Source of the DNA: Rhodospirillaceae bacterium CCH5-H10 | GTDB lineage: Bacteria; Pseudomonadota; Alphaproteobacteria; Reyranellales; Reyranellaceae | DNA: 16,504 bases | Assembly (NCBI GenBank): GCA_001557035.1 | Contig: LSKJ01000715.1 | Coordinates: forward strand, 1 to 16,504 | Reading direction: 5' to 3' | Shown here: positions 6,647 through 13,410 of the stretch, piece by piece | How positions within the stretch are numbered: the first letter of the stretch is position 1 | Layout: each line of letters begins with the position of its first letter | Made by a program: the position numbers and the translations under genes | Notes under the pieces: model-generated | The model's database searches: none | The model's input: the letters and a program-made list of their open reading frames with translations, nothing else | What the model was told of the DNA's origin: nothing

Positions 6647-7678
6647 TCAGGCCGGTGGGTAGAGGTGCTGGCCGCCGAATGCGTCCTGAACCGTCATCGC
6701 GCCAGGATCGTCCGCGAGATAGGCGGGGCCGACCGGCACCTTGCCGTGGCCGCCGGGCACGTCCAGCACGTAGGTCGGCTGGGCGAGGCCCGAGAGCCGG
6801 CCGCGCAAGGCCCGCATCAGAGCCTGCCCCTGCTCGATGGACACGCGGAAATGGCCGGTCCCGCGGACCAGGTCGGGATGATGCAGGTAGTAGGGCTTCA
6901 CCCGGGCCGTCACCAGCGCGCGCATGAGCTGCTCTAGGGTCTCGACATCGTCGTTCACGCCCTTCAGCAGGACCGTCTGCCCCATCAGCGGCAGGCCGGC
7001 ATCGGCCAGCCGCGCCAGCGCCGCCCGGGTCGGGGGCGCCAGCTCGCGGGCGTGATTGCAGTGTACGGCCAGCCAGACGCCGACCCGGCCGGGCTTCAGC
7101 GCCCGCACCAGTTCATCCGTGACGCGCCCGGGATCCACGATGGGCACGCGGCTGTGCAGGCGCACGATCGCTACGTGCGGGATCGCATCGAGCGCTTCCA
7201 TCAGTTCGGCCAGCCGGCGCGGCGCCAGCATCAGCGGGTCGCCGCCGGTCAGGATCACTTCCCAGATGTCGGGCCGCGCGCGGATATAGGCCAGCGCCGC
7301 CGCCAGCTCCTCGGCCGACAGCGCTTCGCCGCCCGGCCCCACCTTCTCGCGGCGGAAGCAGAAGCGGCAATAGACCGGGCAGACATGCAGCGGCTTCAGC
7401 AGAACCCGGTCGGGATAGCGATGGACGATTCCCTTTACCGGCGATCGGGCCTCGTCGCCGATCGGGTCGGCCAGTTCTGCGGCGGCAATCTCGGTCTCCT
7501 GCCCGCTCGGCACGAACTGCCGCGCGATCGGATCGTTCGCGAGATTCTCGCGATCGATCAGCGCCACCATCTCGGGCGTGATCGCGATCGCCATCGATTG
7601 CGCGGCTTCCTGAAGCCGCGGATCGGGCGACAGCAGGCCCTCGCGTTCCAGAGCGTCCAGGGAGCGCAGCGTCGGCAT
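6647..7678 (-). CDS. KamA-family radical SAM aminomutase (lysine 2,3-aminomutase-like)
   Basis: 343 aa. The radical-SAM cluster motif is CPVYCRFC (Cys100, Cys104, Cys107), followed by ILTGGDP (142-148). The PLP-binding lysine is Lys313 in DVPGGHGK. Asp269 (HHPDLVRGTGHF) and Asp306 (YVLDVPGG) sit 37 residues apart, and Asp306 is 7 before the PLP lysine. This is the spacing of Asp293, Asp330 and Lys337 in clostridial lysine 2,3-aminomutase, where both Asp residues bind the lysine side chain. So it looks like an enzyme on free lysine or a close analogue rather than EpmB, the EF-P lysine mutase, although its length matches EpmB and it lacks the longer clostridial C-terminus. No efp, epmA or beta-lysine acetyltransferase is present in the window. 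It is the last gene of the monooxygenase operon, 29 bp after its neighbour. Confidence 0.85.
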   Translation of the reverse strand: MPTLRSLDALEREGLLSPDPRLQEAAQSMAIAITPEMVALIDRENLANDPIARQFVPSGQETEIAAAELADPIGDEARSPVKGIVHRYPDRVLLKPLHVCPVYCRFCFRREKVGPGGEALSAEELAAALAYIRARPDIWEVILTGGDPLMLAPRRLAELMEALDAIPHVAIVRLHSRVPIVDPGRVTDELVRALKPGRVGVWLAVHCNHARELAPPTRAALARLADAGLPLMGQTVLLKGVNDDVETLEQLMRALVTARVKPYYLHHPDLVRGTGHFRVSIEQGQALMRALRGRLSGLAQPTYVLDVPGGHGKVPVGPAYLADDPGAMTVQDAFGGQHLYPPA

Positions 7679-7707
7679 GATGGCGGGGAGATAGGGGGCA
7701 GCGCCCC

Positions 7708-8397
7708 TCAAGTCCAGCGAGCCGTGTCCGCGCGGTCGACGGCGGTGAGAAGCGTCGCGGTCGAGACGACCGTCCAATCGCAGAGGTCGTAGCGTCGGCT
7801 GAGCTTGTCGCGCACCGCCGCCTCGGCCTCGCCTTCGGGCAGCTTGGAGCGCTCCCACATCGCCAGGTTCGGCCGCCGCGTAAGCAGCAGGCTGCGAACC
7901 CCGCCGTGCAGGCCTGCGCCCGTGACCTCGTCGGGAACCGTGCCGGTGCGGTCGCCGGTCGCCTGCCAGAGGCCCACGACCTGCGAATCGTAGGCGCCCT
8001 CGAAACCCGGCCAGGCGGCGGCGCAAAGATCGAGGAATTCCGGCCAGTGCGGTTCCGGCACCGCGAACCAGCGGAAGGCATAGTTGCCCTGGCGGGTTGG
8101 CGGAACGGTGTCCGTCGGGCGCAGCGTCGGCACCATCGTCTCACTGGCCACGGCGCGGATGTCGGTCCGGTCCGCCAGCAGGGCGCGCTCGGCGGCGGCG
8201 GCCGTGATGCCCTGCGGCCAGACGCTGATCGCCTGCACCTCGTCGCGCGGCCGGCCGATCTGGCTGCGCCAGGCGCCGTAGAGCTGGCCGCCGGCCTCGG
8301 CGACCCGCCGCGCGCCGTCGCCGGCCAGCCGGTCAGCCACGCCCTGCCATCGACGCGGCGCGGCGTCGATGCGGTGATGGACGTAGATGGTGCTCAC
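7708..8397 (-). CDS. NIPSNAP-like (dimeric alpha-beta barrel) protein
   Basis: 229 aa. It appears to hold two related ferredoxin-like halves. The first (about 1-65) starts STIYVHHRIDA and includes YGAWRSQIGRPRDEV and ISVWP; the second (about 100-215) includes YAFRWFAVPEPHWPEF, VVGLWQATGD and LLLTRRPNLAMWER. The pattern of a Trp-containing strand after a GxW segment, then a strand ending in a W-E/P step, recalls NIPSNAP and related ABM-fold proteins. No catalytic residues can be named. The GTG start at 8397 overlaps the TGA of the monooxygenase gene (GTGA, 8394-8397), so it is tightly coupled and probably works with it. Family assignment is by eye and moderate; coding status is strong. Confidence 0.6.
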   Translation of the reverse strand: MSTIYVHHRIDAAPRRWQGVADRLAGDGARRVAEAGGQLYGAWRSQIGRPRDEVQAISVWPQGITAAAAERALLADRTDIRAVASETMVPTLRPTDTVPPTRQGNYAFRWFAVPEPHWPEFLDLCAAAWPGFEGAYDSQVVGLWQATGDRTGTVPDEVTGAGLHGGVRSLLLTRRPNLAMWERSKLPEGEAEAAVRDKLSRRYDLCDWTVVSTATLLTAVDRADTARWT

Positions 8398-10052
8398 GCC
8401 ACTTCGGCCTTGTGGCGGCTCAGGGTGAAGCCCTCGTAGCCCTTGCCCACGATCTCGTCGCAGTGCCGCTTGTAGCGGTCGAAGCCGCCGACATAGGGCA
8501 TGAACACGCGCGGCTTGCCGGGGATGTTGGCGCCCACGTACCAGGAGTTGGCCAGCGGATAGAGCGTGCTGTCGGCCACCGCGTTGACGTGTCCGACCCA
8601 TTCGCTCTCGGCCTGCGGCGAGGGCTCGATGCGGTCGAGCTGATTCTTGCCGAGATGGTCGATCGCGTCGGCAATCCAGTCGACGTGCTGTTCGATCGAC
8701 GCGATCATCTGCGTCTTCACGCCGGGGCTGCCGGGGCCGGTGACGACGAACATGTTGGGGAAACCCGAGACCATCAGGCCGAGATAGGTGAGGGGGCCGC
8801 CCTCCCAGTGGTCGGCCAGCACCGCGCCGTCGCTGGTGCGGATGTCGATCTCGCGCAGCGCGCCGGTCATGGCGTCGAAGCCGGTGGCGAACACGATGAC
8901 GTCGAGTTCGTACTCGGCCTCGGCCGTGCGCACGCCTTTCTCGGTGATCTCCTGGATCGGATCGCTACGCACGTCGACCAGCACCACGTTGTCGCGATTG
9001 TAGGTCTCGTAATAATTCGTATCGAGGCAGAGGCGCTTGGTGCCGATCGGATGGTCCTTGGGCGCCAGCAGCTCGGCCGTCCGCTTGTCCTTCACGATGC
9101 CGCGGATCTTGTTGCGCGCGAACTCGGAGGCAGTGTCGTTGGCCTCCTTGTTCACCAGCAGATCCGTGTAGGTGTAGAGATAGCTGATGCTGCCGCCCTC
9201 CTGCCACTTGGCCTCATAGGCAGCGTTGCGCTCTTCTTCGGTGACGTCGAGCGCCGACTTGGTCGGGCGCGGATAGCCGCCGATCGCGAAGGGCGTGTCG
9301 TAGGCGGCGCGGCGGCGGGCCGGATACTCGGCTTTGTGACGGCTTTCGCGTTCTTCCTCCATCGGCGCGTTGCGCGCCGGCAGGCTGAAATTGGCGGTGC
9401 GCTGGAAGACATGAAGATGTTTGGCCTGCTGGGCGATCAGCGGGATCATCTGCACACCCGAGGAGCCGGTGCCGATGACGCCGACGCGCAGGCCGCTGAA
9501 ATCGACACCCTCATGCGGCCACAGGCCCGAATGGTACCACTTGCCCTTGAAGTTCCCGATGCCCTTGAAGTTCGGAACGCGCGGCGTCGAGAGATTGCCG
9601 GCCGCCATGATACAGTAGCGCGCGCGGATTTCCTCGCCGTTTTCCGTGCGCAGCGTCCATTCGTTGGCGGCGCTGTCGAAGGTGGCGGCCTTGATTCGGG
9701 TGTTGAGCTGCACGTCGCGGCGCAGGTCGAAGCGGTCGGCGACGTGGTTGATGTATTTCAGGATCTCGGGCTGCGTGCCGTAGCGCTCCGGCCATTTCCA
9801 CTCCTGCTGCAGCTCGTCTGAAAAGCTGTAGGAGTATTCGAGGCTCTCCACGTCGCAGCGCGCGCCGGGATAGCGGTTCCAGAACCAGGTGCCGCCGATG
9901 CCCGAGCCGGCTTCATAGGCCCGGACCTTCAGCCCGAGCTTGCGCAGGCGATGGATGGCATAGAGGCCGCCCAGGCCGCCGCCGACGATCGCGACATCGA
10001 GAGGGGCAACATCGAGCGGGCGAGGAGCGGAAGCGTGCGAAGCATCGGGCAT
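8394..10052 (-). CDS. FAD-dependent Baeyer-Villiger-type monooxygenase
   Basis: 552 aa, the length of cyclohexanone- and phenylacetone-monooxygenase relatives. It inserts one oxygen from O2 into a ketone (giving an ester) using NADPH and a flavin C4a-peroxide. Domains in order are the FAD Rossmann motif GGGLGG (24-29), GIGGTWFWNRYPGARCD (51-67, FAD-domain signature), the Baeyer-Villiger fingerprint FKGKWYHSGLWP (168-179), the NADPH Rossmann motif GTGSSG (194-199) and a C-terminal ATGFD. The substrate is not predictable. The ATG at 10052 starts directly before the usual short N-terminal tail and has AGGA about 9 bases upstream; the in-frame extension further upstream is Arg/Ser-rich and unlike the family. 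First gene of a three-gene minus-strand operon with the NIPSNAP-like and KamA-type genes. Confidence 0.93.
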   Translation of the reverse strand: MPDASHASAPRPLDVAPLDVAIVGGGLGGLYAIHRLRKLGLKVRAYEAGSGIGGTWFWNRYPGARCDVESLEYSYSFSDELQQEWKWPERYGTQPEILKYINHVADRFDLRRDVQLNTRIKAATFDSAANEWTLRTENGEEIRARYCIMAAGNLSTPRVPNFKGIGNFKGKWYHSGLWPHEGVDFSGLRVGVIGTGSSGVQMIPLIAQQAKHLHVFQRTANFSLPARNAPMEEERESRHKAEYPARRRAAYDTPFAIGGYPRPTKSALDVTEEERNAAYEAKWQEGGSISYLYTYTDLLVNKEANDTASEFARNKIRGIVKDKRTAELLAPKDHPIGTKRLCLDTNYYETYNRDNVVLVDVRSDPIQEITEKGVRTAEAEYELDVIVFATGFDAMTGALREIDIRTSDGAVLADHWEGGPLTYLGLMVSGFPNMFVVTGPGSPGVKTQMIASIEQHVDWIADAIDHLGKNQLDRIEPSPQAESEWVGHVNAVADSTLYPLANSWYVGANIPGKPRVFMPYVGGFDRYKRHCDEIVGKGYEGFTLSRHKAEVA

Positions 10053-10318
10053 GGCTACAAGGTCCTGGTTGGGGGTCCTGGTTGAATTTTTGCTGTGCGA
10101 GCGGTGTCCGTGCGGGCTGCGTTTTGAGCGTCGACCCGGTCGTTCGTTTTGGCAAGAGCGGCGAGCACGGATGCGGAACTGCGGGGACGGCATGCATTGC
10201 GCGCGTTGCAGCAAGGCGCAGCCTTTGCGCGAAGATCGTTGGCCCACCGATTGTTTCGGCCTTATTCTTTTTCGATGACAGCAGCGCGAACCCCCGGTTG
10301 AGAACGGCAGGATAGGTC
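10053..10318. other. 266-bp divergent intergenic region between monooxygenase and emrA-like genes
   Basis: It must hold both promoters. Next to the monooxygenase is a 13-bp tandem repeat (GGTCCTGGTTG at 10061-10071 and 10074-10084) that duplicates the AGGACC ribosome-binding sequence on the minus strand. A possible plus-strand promoter is TTGGCC (10239-10244) with TATTCT (10263-10268), an 18-bp spacer. No ORF, riboswitch or strong dyad was recognised. Confidence 0.35.
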
Positions 10319-11497
10319 GTGGATCAATCGGTGCCGCCGCCCGCCCTGAAGACACCGCCAGCATCGCCCGCCGTCGGCGTGGTGCCGCGTGGGCGGCTCG
10401 GCCGGACGTCCGGCATCGTCCGCGTCCTGCTGCGTCCCCGCTTCATCGCGATCGGCCTCGCGCTGCTCGTCGCCGTGGCCTATGGCGGGCGCGAACTGCA
10501 CCTGCGCCTGACGCACGTCTATGAGTACGACGCCCGCGTGACGGCCGACATCGTGACGGTGTCGAGCCGCGCCGAAGGCTGGATCGTCGACCTCGCGGTG
10601 CGCGAGGGCCAGCGGGTCGAGGCGGGACAGACGCTGGTCAAGATCGACGACCGGACCGCCAAGCTGCGGGTCGATGGCCTGAAGGCGCAGATCGAAGGCG
10701 TGCGGGTCGAGCGGGCGCGGCTGCGCGCCGAACGCAAGCTCGACCAGAACCAGGCCGATGCCTCGATGCGCACGCGGACCTCCATCATCACGGTCCGCGA
10801 GAAGGCGCTGGGCGCCCTGCGCGCCGACCTCGATTTTGCCAGGCTGGAACTCGAACGCAGCAGGACGCTGTTCGCCGGCAAGGTGATAAACGAGCGCCAG
10901 TTCCAGATGGCGCAGACGGCAGTGACCAAGCTCGAGATCCAGATCCTGCAGCTCCAGGCCGAGCACGAGCAGGCCGAAGGCAGCCTGGCGGAGGCCAAGG
11001 TCGGCCACGACCGGCTGGGCGTGATCGATGCCCAGATCGAGGCGTTGACCCATCAGGTCGCCGTGCTGGCGGCGCAGATGCGCCAGCAGCAGGTCGATGT
11101 CGAGGATCGCACGATCAAGAGCCCGATCCCGGCCGTGATCGACCGCACCTTCACGCTGCCGGGCGAATACGTGGCCGCGGGCCAGCGCATCCTGATGCTG
11201 CACAATCCCGACGAGGTCTGGGTCGAGGCCAACATCAAGGAAACGCAGGTCGGCAAGCTGAAGATCGGCCAGACCGTGCGCGTCTCGGTCGATGCCTATC
11301 CCAGCGAAACCTTCGTCGGCCGCGTGGCCCGCATCGGCAGCGCCACGACGGCGCGCTTCGCGCTGCTGCCGACGCCCAATCCCTCGGGCAATTTCACCAA
11401 GATCACCCAGCGCGTGCCGGTCAAGATCGACATGGTCCAGATGCCGAAGCCGCTCACGCCCGGCATGATGGTCGAAGTCGAAATTGACATCCGGTAG
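10319..11497 (+). CDS. EmrA/HlyD-type membrane fusion protein (periplasmic adaptor)
   Basis: 392 aa. A short Pro-rich cytoplasmic tail is followed by one membrane anchor (about 41-57, RFIAIGLALLVAVAYGG). Next come a first lipoyl/biotinyl-like half (about 70-110; TVSSRAEGWIVDLAVREGQ), a long coiled-coil hairpin (about 115-260) and the second lipoyl half with a beta barrel (VIDRTFTLPGEYVAAGQ, then VWVEANIKETQVGKLKIGQ and LTPGMMVEVEID at the end). It should link the downstream inner-membrane DHA2 transporter to an outer-membrane channel. No tolC-like gene is present in the window. The start is GTG, preceded by AGGATAGG; no in-frame ATG lies near it. It is followed after 150 bp by the transporter gene, so the pair is EmrAB-like although a palindromic element separates them. 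Confidence 0.92.
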   Translation: MDQSVPPPALKTPPASPAVGVVPRGRLGRTSGIVRVLLRPRFIAIGLALLVAVAYGGRELHLRLTHVYEYDARVTADIVTVSSRAEGWIVDLAVREGQRVEAGQTLVKIDDRTAKLRVDGLKAQIEGVRVERARLRAERKLDQNQADASMRTRTSIITVREKALGALRADLDFARLELERSRTLFAGKVINERQFQMAQTAVTKLEIQILQLQAEHEQAEGSLAEAKVGHDRLGVIDAQIEALTHQVAVLAAQMRQQQVDVEDRTIKSPIPAVIDRTFTLPGEYVAAGQRILMLHNPDEVWVEANIKETQVGKLKIGQTVRVSVDAYPSETFVGRVARIGSATTARFALLPTPNPSGNFTKITQRVPVKIDMVQMPKPLTPGMMVEVEIDIR

Positions 11498-11500
11498 GGC

Positions 11501-11619
11501 CATGACCCCTCCGTCGGCGAAGACGCCGACACCTCCCCATCTGAATGGGAAGGCGCTTGAACGCTTTCTTCCCCATTCAAATGGGGAAGTGCCCCGTCTT
11601 GCGGGGCGATGGGGTCATG
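11501..11619. repeat. Composite palindromic element between emrA- and emrB-like genes
   Basis: The outer ends CATGACCCC (11501-11509) and GGGGTCATG (11611-11619) are inverted. Inside are four hairpins: GTCGGCG-AAGA-CGCCGAC (11513-11530), CCCAT-CTGA-ATGGG (11536-11549), CTTCCCCATT-CA-AATGGGGAAG (11568-11589) and GCCCCG-TCTTG-CGGGGC (11591-11607). The second and third are near copies of one sequence. The layout is that of a dispersed intergenic palindromic repeat common in alphaproteobacteria. It may lower or modulate transporter expression relative to the adaptor. Confidence 0.7.
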
Positions 11620-11647
11620 ATCTTCATGTGACGGCGCCCCCAGCGGT

Positions 11648-13222
11648 ATGAGCACCGCCGCCGTTCCCCTGCAGACGGCCGCGGCGCTCACCGAGCGTTA
11701 TGGGCCCTCCTATCGCTGGCTGGTCACGATCACCGGCATGATGGGCGTCGTGTCGATGGTGCTGGCGATGACCACGGTCAATGTCGCAGTGCCCGACGTC
11801 ATGGGCGCCTTCGGCATCGGCCAGGACAAGGCGCAGTGGATGTCGTCGGCCTACATGGCGACGATGACCGCCGGCATGCTGATCAACGCCTGGCTGAGCG
11901 GCATCCTGGGCGAGCGCCGCACCTTCGTCGGCGCGCTGTTCTTCTTCTCGGTGGGTGCGCTGATGGGCGGCTCGGCGCCGACCGAGGATGCGCTGATCTT
12001 CGCCCGCGTCCTGCAGGGCTTCAGCGCCGGCGTCGCCCAGCCGCTGGTGATGGCCACCATCTTCACGGTGTTTCCACCGGAGCGCCGCGGCATGGCGATG
12101 GGCGTATTCGGCCTGGGCGTCGTGTTCGCGCCGGCGATCGGTCCGACCCTGGGCGGGTTGATGATCGAGTATTTCTCCTGGCGCTACGTCTTCTTCATCT
12201 CGCTGCCCTTCTGCGTCGTGGCCGCCGTTATGGGCCTCGTATTCATGCCGCACCGGCCGATCCCGAAGGTGATCCCGCCCTTCGACTGGCTGGGCTTCGC
12301 GCTCCTCTGCACGGCGCTGTTCGGTCTCATGACCGGCATCGCCGACGGCCAGCGCGAGGGCTGGGGGTCAGACGCGATCGTGTTCCGGCTGGTCCTCGGG
12401 GCCGTGGCTACGGTGGCCTTCGTCTGCTGGGAGCTCTACACGCCGCGCGCGCTGCTCGACGTCCGCATCTTCGGCAACGTCGAATTCTCCGCCGCGGCCC
12501 TCATCGCCTTCATCTTCGGCGCCGGCATGATGGGTTCGACCTACATCATCCCGGTCTTCGTGCAGACCATCATCGGTTTCACGCCCCTGCTGGCCGGGCT
12601 GATGATGATGCCTGCGGGCATCATGCTGGCCTTCATCTTCCCGCTCGCGGGACGCCTTTCGGACGCCATGCCGGCCTCGACCATGATCATCGGCGGCCTG
12701 CTGCTGTTCGCCCTCGGCTTCGCCTGGATGACCACCGCCGATGTCGACACGACGTTCTGGACGCTGGTCAGCATGGTGATGGTGTCGCGGCTGGGGCTGG
12801 GCTTCATCAATCCCAGCCTCAATGCTTCGTCATTGAAGGCGTTGCCGGCCGACAAGGTGCGGCAGGGTTCCGGCGTCGCCAACTTCATGCGCCAGCTCGG
12901 CGGTGCCTTCGGCATCAACCTGATGGTCGCCTTCTTCGAGATCCGCACCCGCTTCCATGCCGACGCGCTGACGGCCACGCAGGACTGGGGCAACCGCACG
13001 ACCGAACGGATGCTGACGCAGATCGAGCAGCTCCTGCAACGCAGCGGACTGCCGCATCAGCAGCAGAAGGCCGGCGCGATCGACTACCTGGCGACCATCG
13101 TGCAGAGCAAGGCCCAGATCATGGCCTTCTCCGACACCTTCATCGTGGTGGGCGTGGTGGCGCTGGCCGCGCTGATTCCCGCGGCGATGCTGTCACGCTC
13201 GCAGCGCCGCTCGCGCGGTTAG
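11648..13222 (+). CDS. EmrB/QacA-type DHA2 family drug:H+ antiporter
   Basis: 524 aa, many hydrophobic segments consistent with the 14-span DHA2 fold of the major facilitator superfamily. The first span holds VNVAVPD (44-50) and is followed by AQWMSSAYM (62-70), the DHA2 start pattern. A loop resembling MFS motif A occurs at LSGILGERR (about 83-91), and the antiporter motif C is GPTLGG (165-170). A hydrophilic loop precedes the final span, with an RS-rich cytoplasmic end. It should export hydrophobic compounds across the inner membrane, driven by protons, together with the adjacent EmrA-like adaptor. The substrate is unknown. The ATG at 11648 is poorly supported by a ribosome-binding site (AGCGG at best), odd beside the well-served adaptor. 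Confidence 0.92.
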   Translation: MSTAAVPLQTAAALTERYGPSYRWLVTITGMMGVVSMVLAMTTVNVAVPDVMGAFGIGQDKAQWMSSAYMATMTAGMLINAWLSGILGERRTFVGALFFFSVGALMGGSAPTEDALIFARVLQGFSAGVAQPLVMATIFTVFPPERRGMAMGVFGLGVVFAPAIGPTLGGLMIEYFSWRYVFFISLPFCVVAAVMGLVFMPHRPIPKVIPPFDWLGFALLCTALFGLMTGIADGQREGWGSDAIVFRLVLGAVATVAFVCWELYTPRALLDVRIFGNVEFSAAALIAFIFGAGMMGSTYIIPVFVQTIIGFTPLLAGLMMMPAGIMLAFIFPLAGRLSDAMPASTMIIGGLLLFALGFAWMTTADVDTTFWTLVSMVMVSRLGLGFINPSLNASSLKALPADKVRQGSGVANFMRQLGGAFGINLMVAFFEIRTRFHADALTATQDWGNRTTERMLTQIEQLLQRSGLPHQQQKAGAIDYLATIVQSKAQIMAFSDTFIVVGVVALAALIPAAMLSRSQRRSRG

Positions 13223-13262
13223 GGCGTCTCGGGCAAGAGTTAATCGAGCCGAGCATTCCAAC

Positions 13263-13380
13263 ACTGACCTCACCCTGAGGAACGCTCCGCAGGAGCGTGT
13301 CTCGAAGGGTGGGCATGCGCACCTTGCCTGTTGCCCATCCTTCGAGACGGCCCTTCGGGCCTCCTCAGGATGAGGTGAGT
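13263..13380. repeat. Long imperfect inverted repeat between convergent genes (dispersed alphaproteobacterial-type element)
   Basis: The left arm 13263-13315 pairs with the right arm 13332-13380. Shared blocks are ACT.ACCTCA.CCTGAGG, GTCTCGAAG and G.TGGGCA. Between them each arm has its own, different mini-hairpin (ACGCTCC-GCA-GGAGCGT at 13282-13298; GGCCC-TTC-GGGCC at 13349-13361). The CCTCA-CCTGAGGA and TCTCGAAGG words are, from general knowledge, typical of a repeat scattered through Bradyrhizobium-like genomes. It fills most of the 188-bp gap between the ends of the emrB-like and ligase genes and may end transcription of both. Confidence 0.75.
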
Positions 13381-13410
13381 GGTTCAATGTGAGATGGAAG
13401 GACCCCAGGG

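Noticed and set aside
6647..7678. EpmB (EF-P lysine mutase) as the gene name
   Set aside because: Active-site residue pattern fits lysine 2,3-aminomutase better, and no efp or epmA is nearby.
10053..10364. N-terminal extension of the monooxygenase
   Set aside because: Arg/Ser/Cys-rich residues unlike the family, and overlaps the divergent emrA-like start; the ATG at 10052 fits.
11836..13278. 480-aa open frame within the emrB-like gene
   Set aside because: His/Arg-rich +1-type shadow with no membrane pattern.
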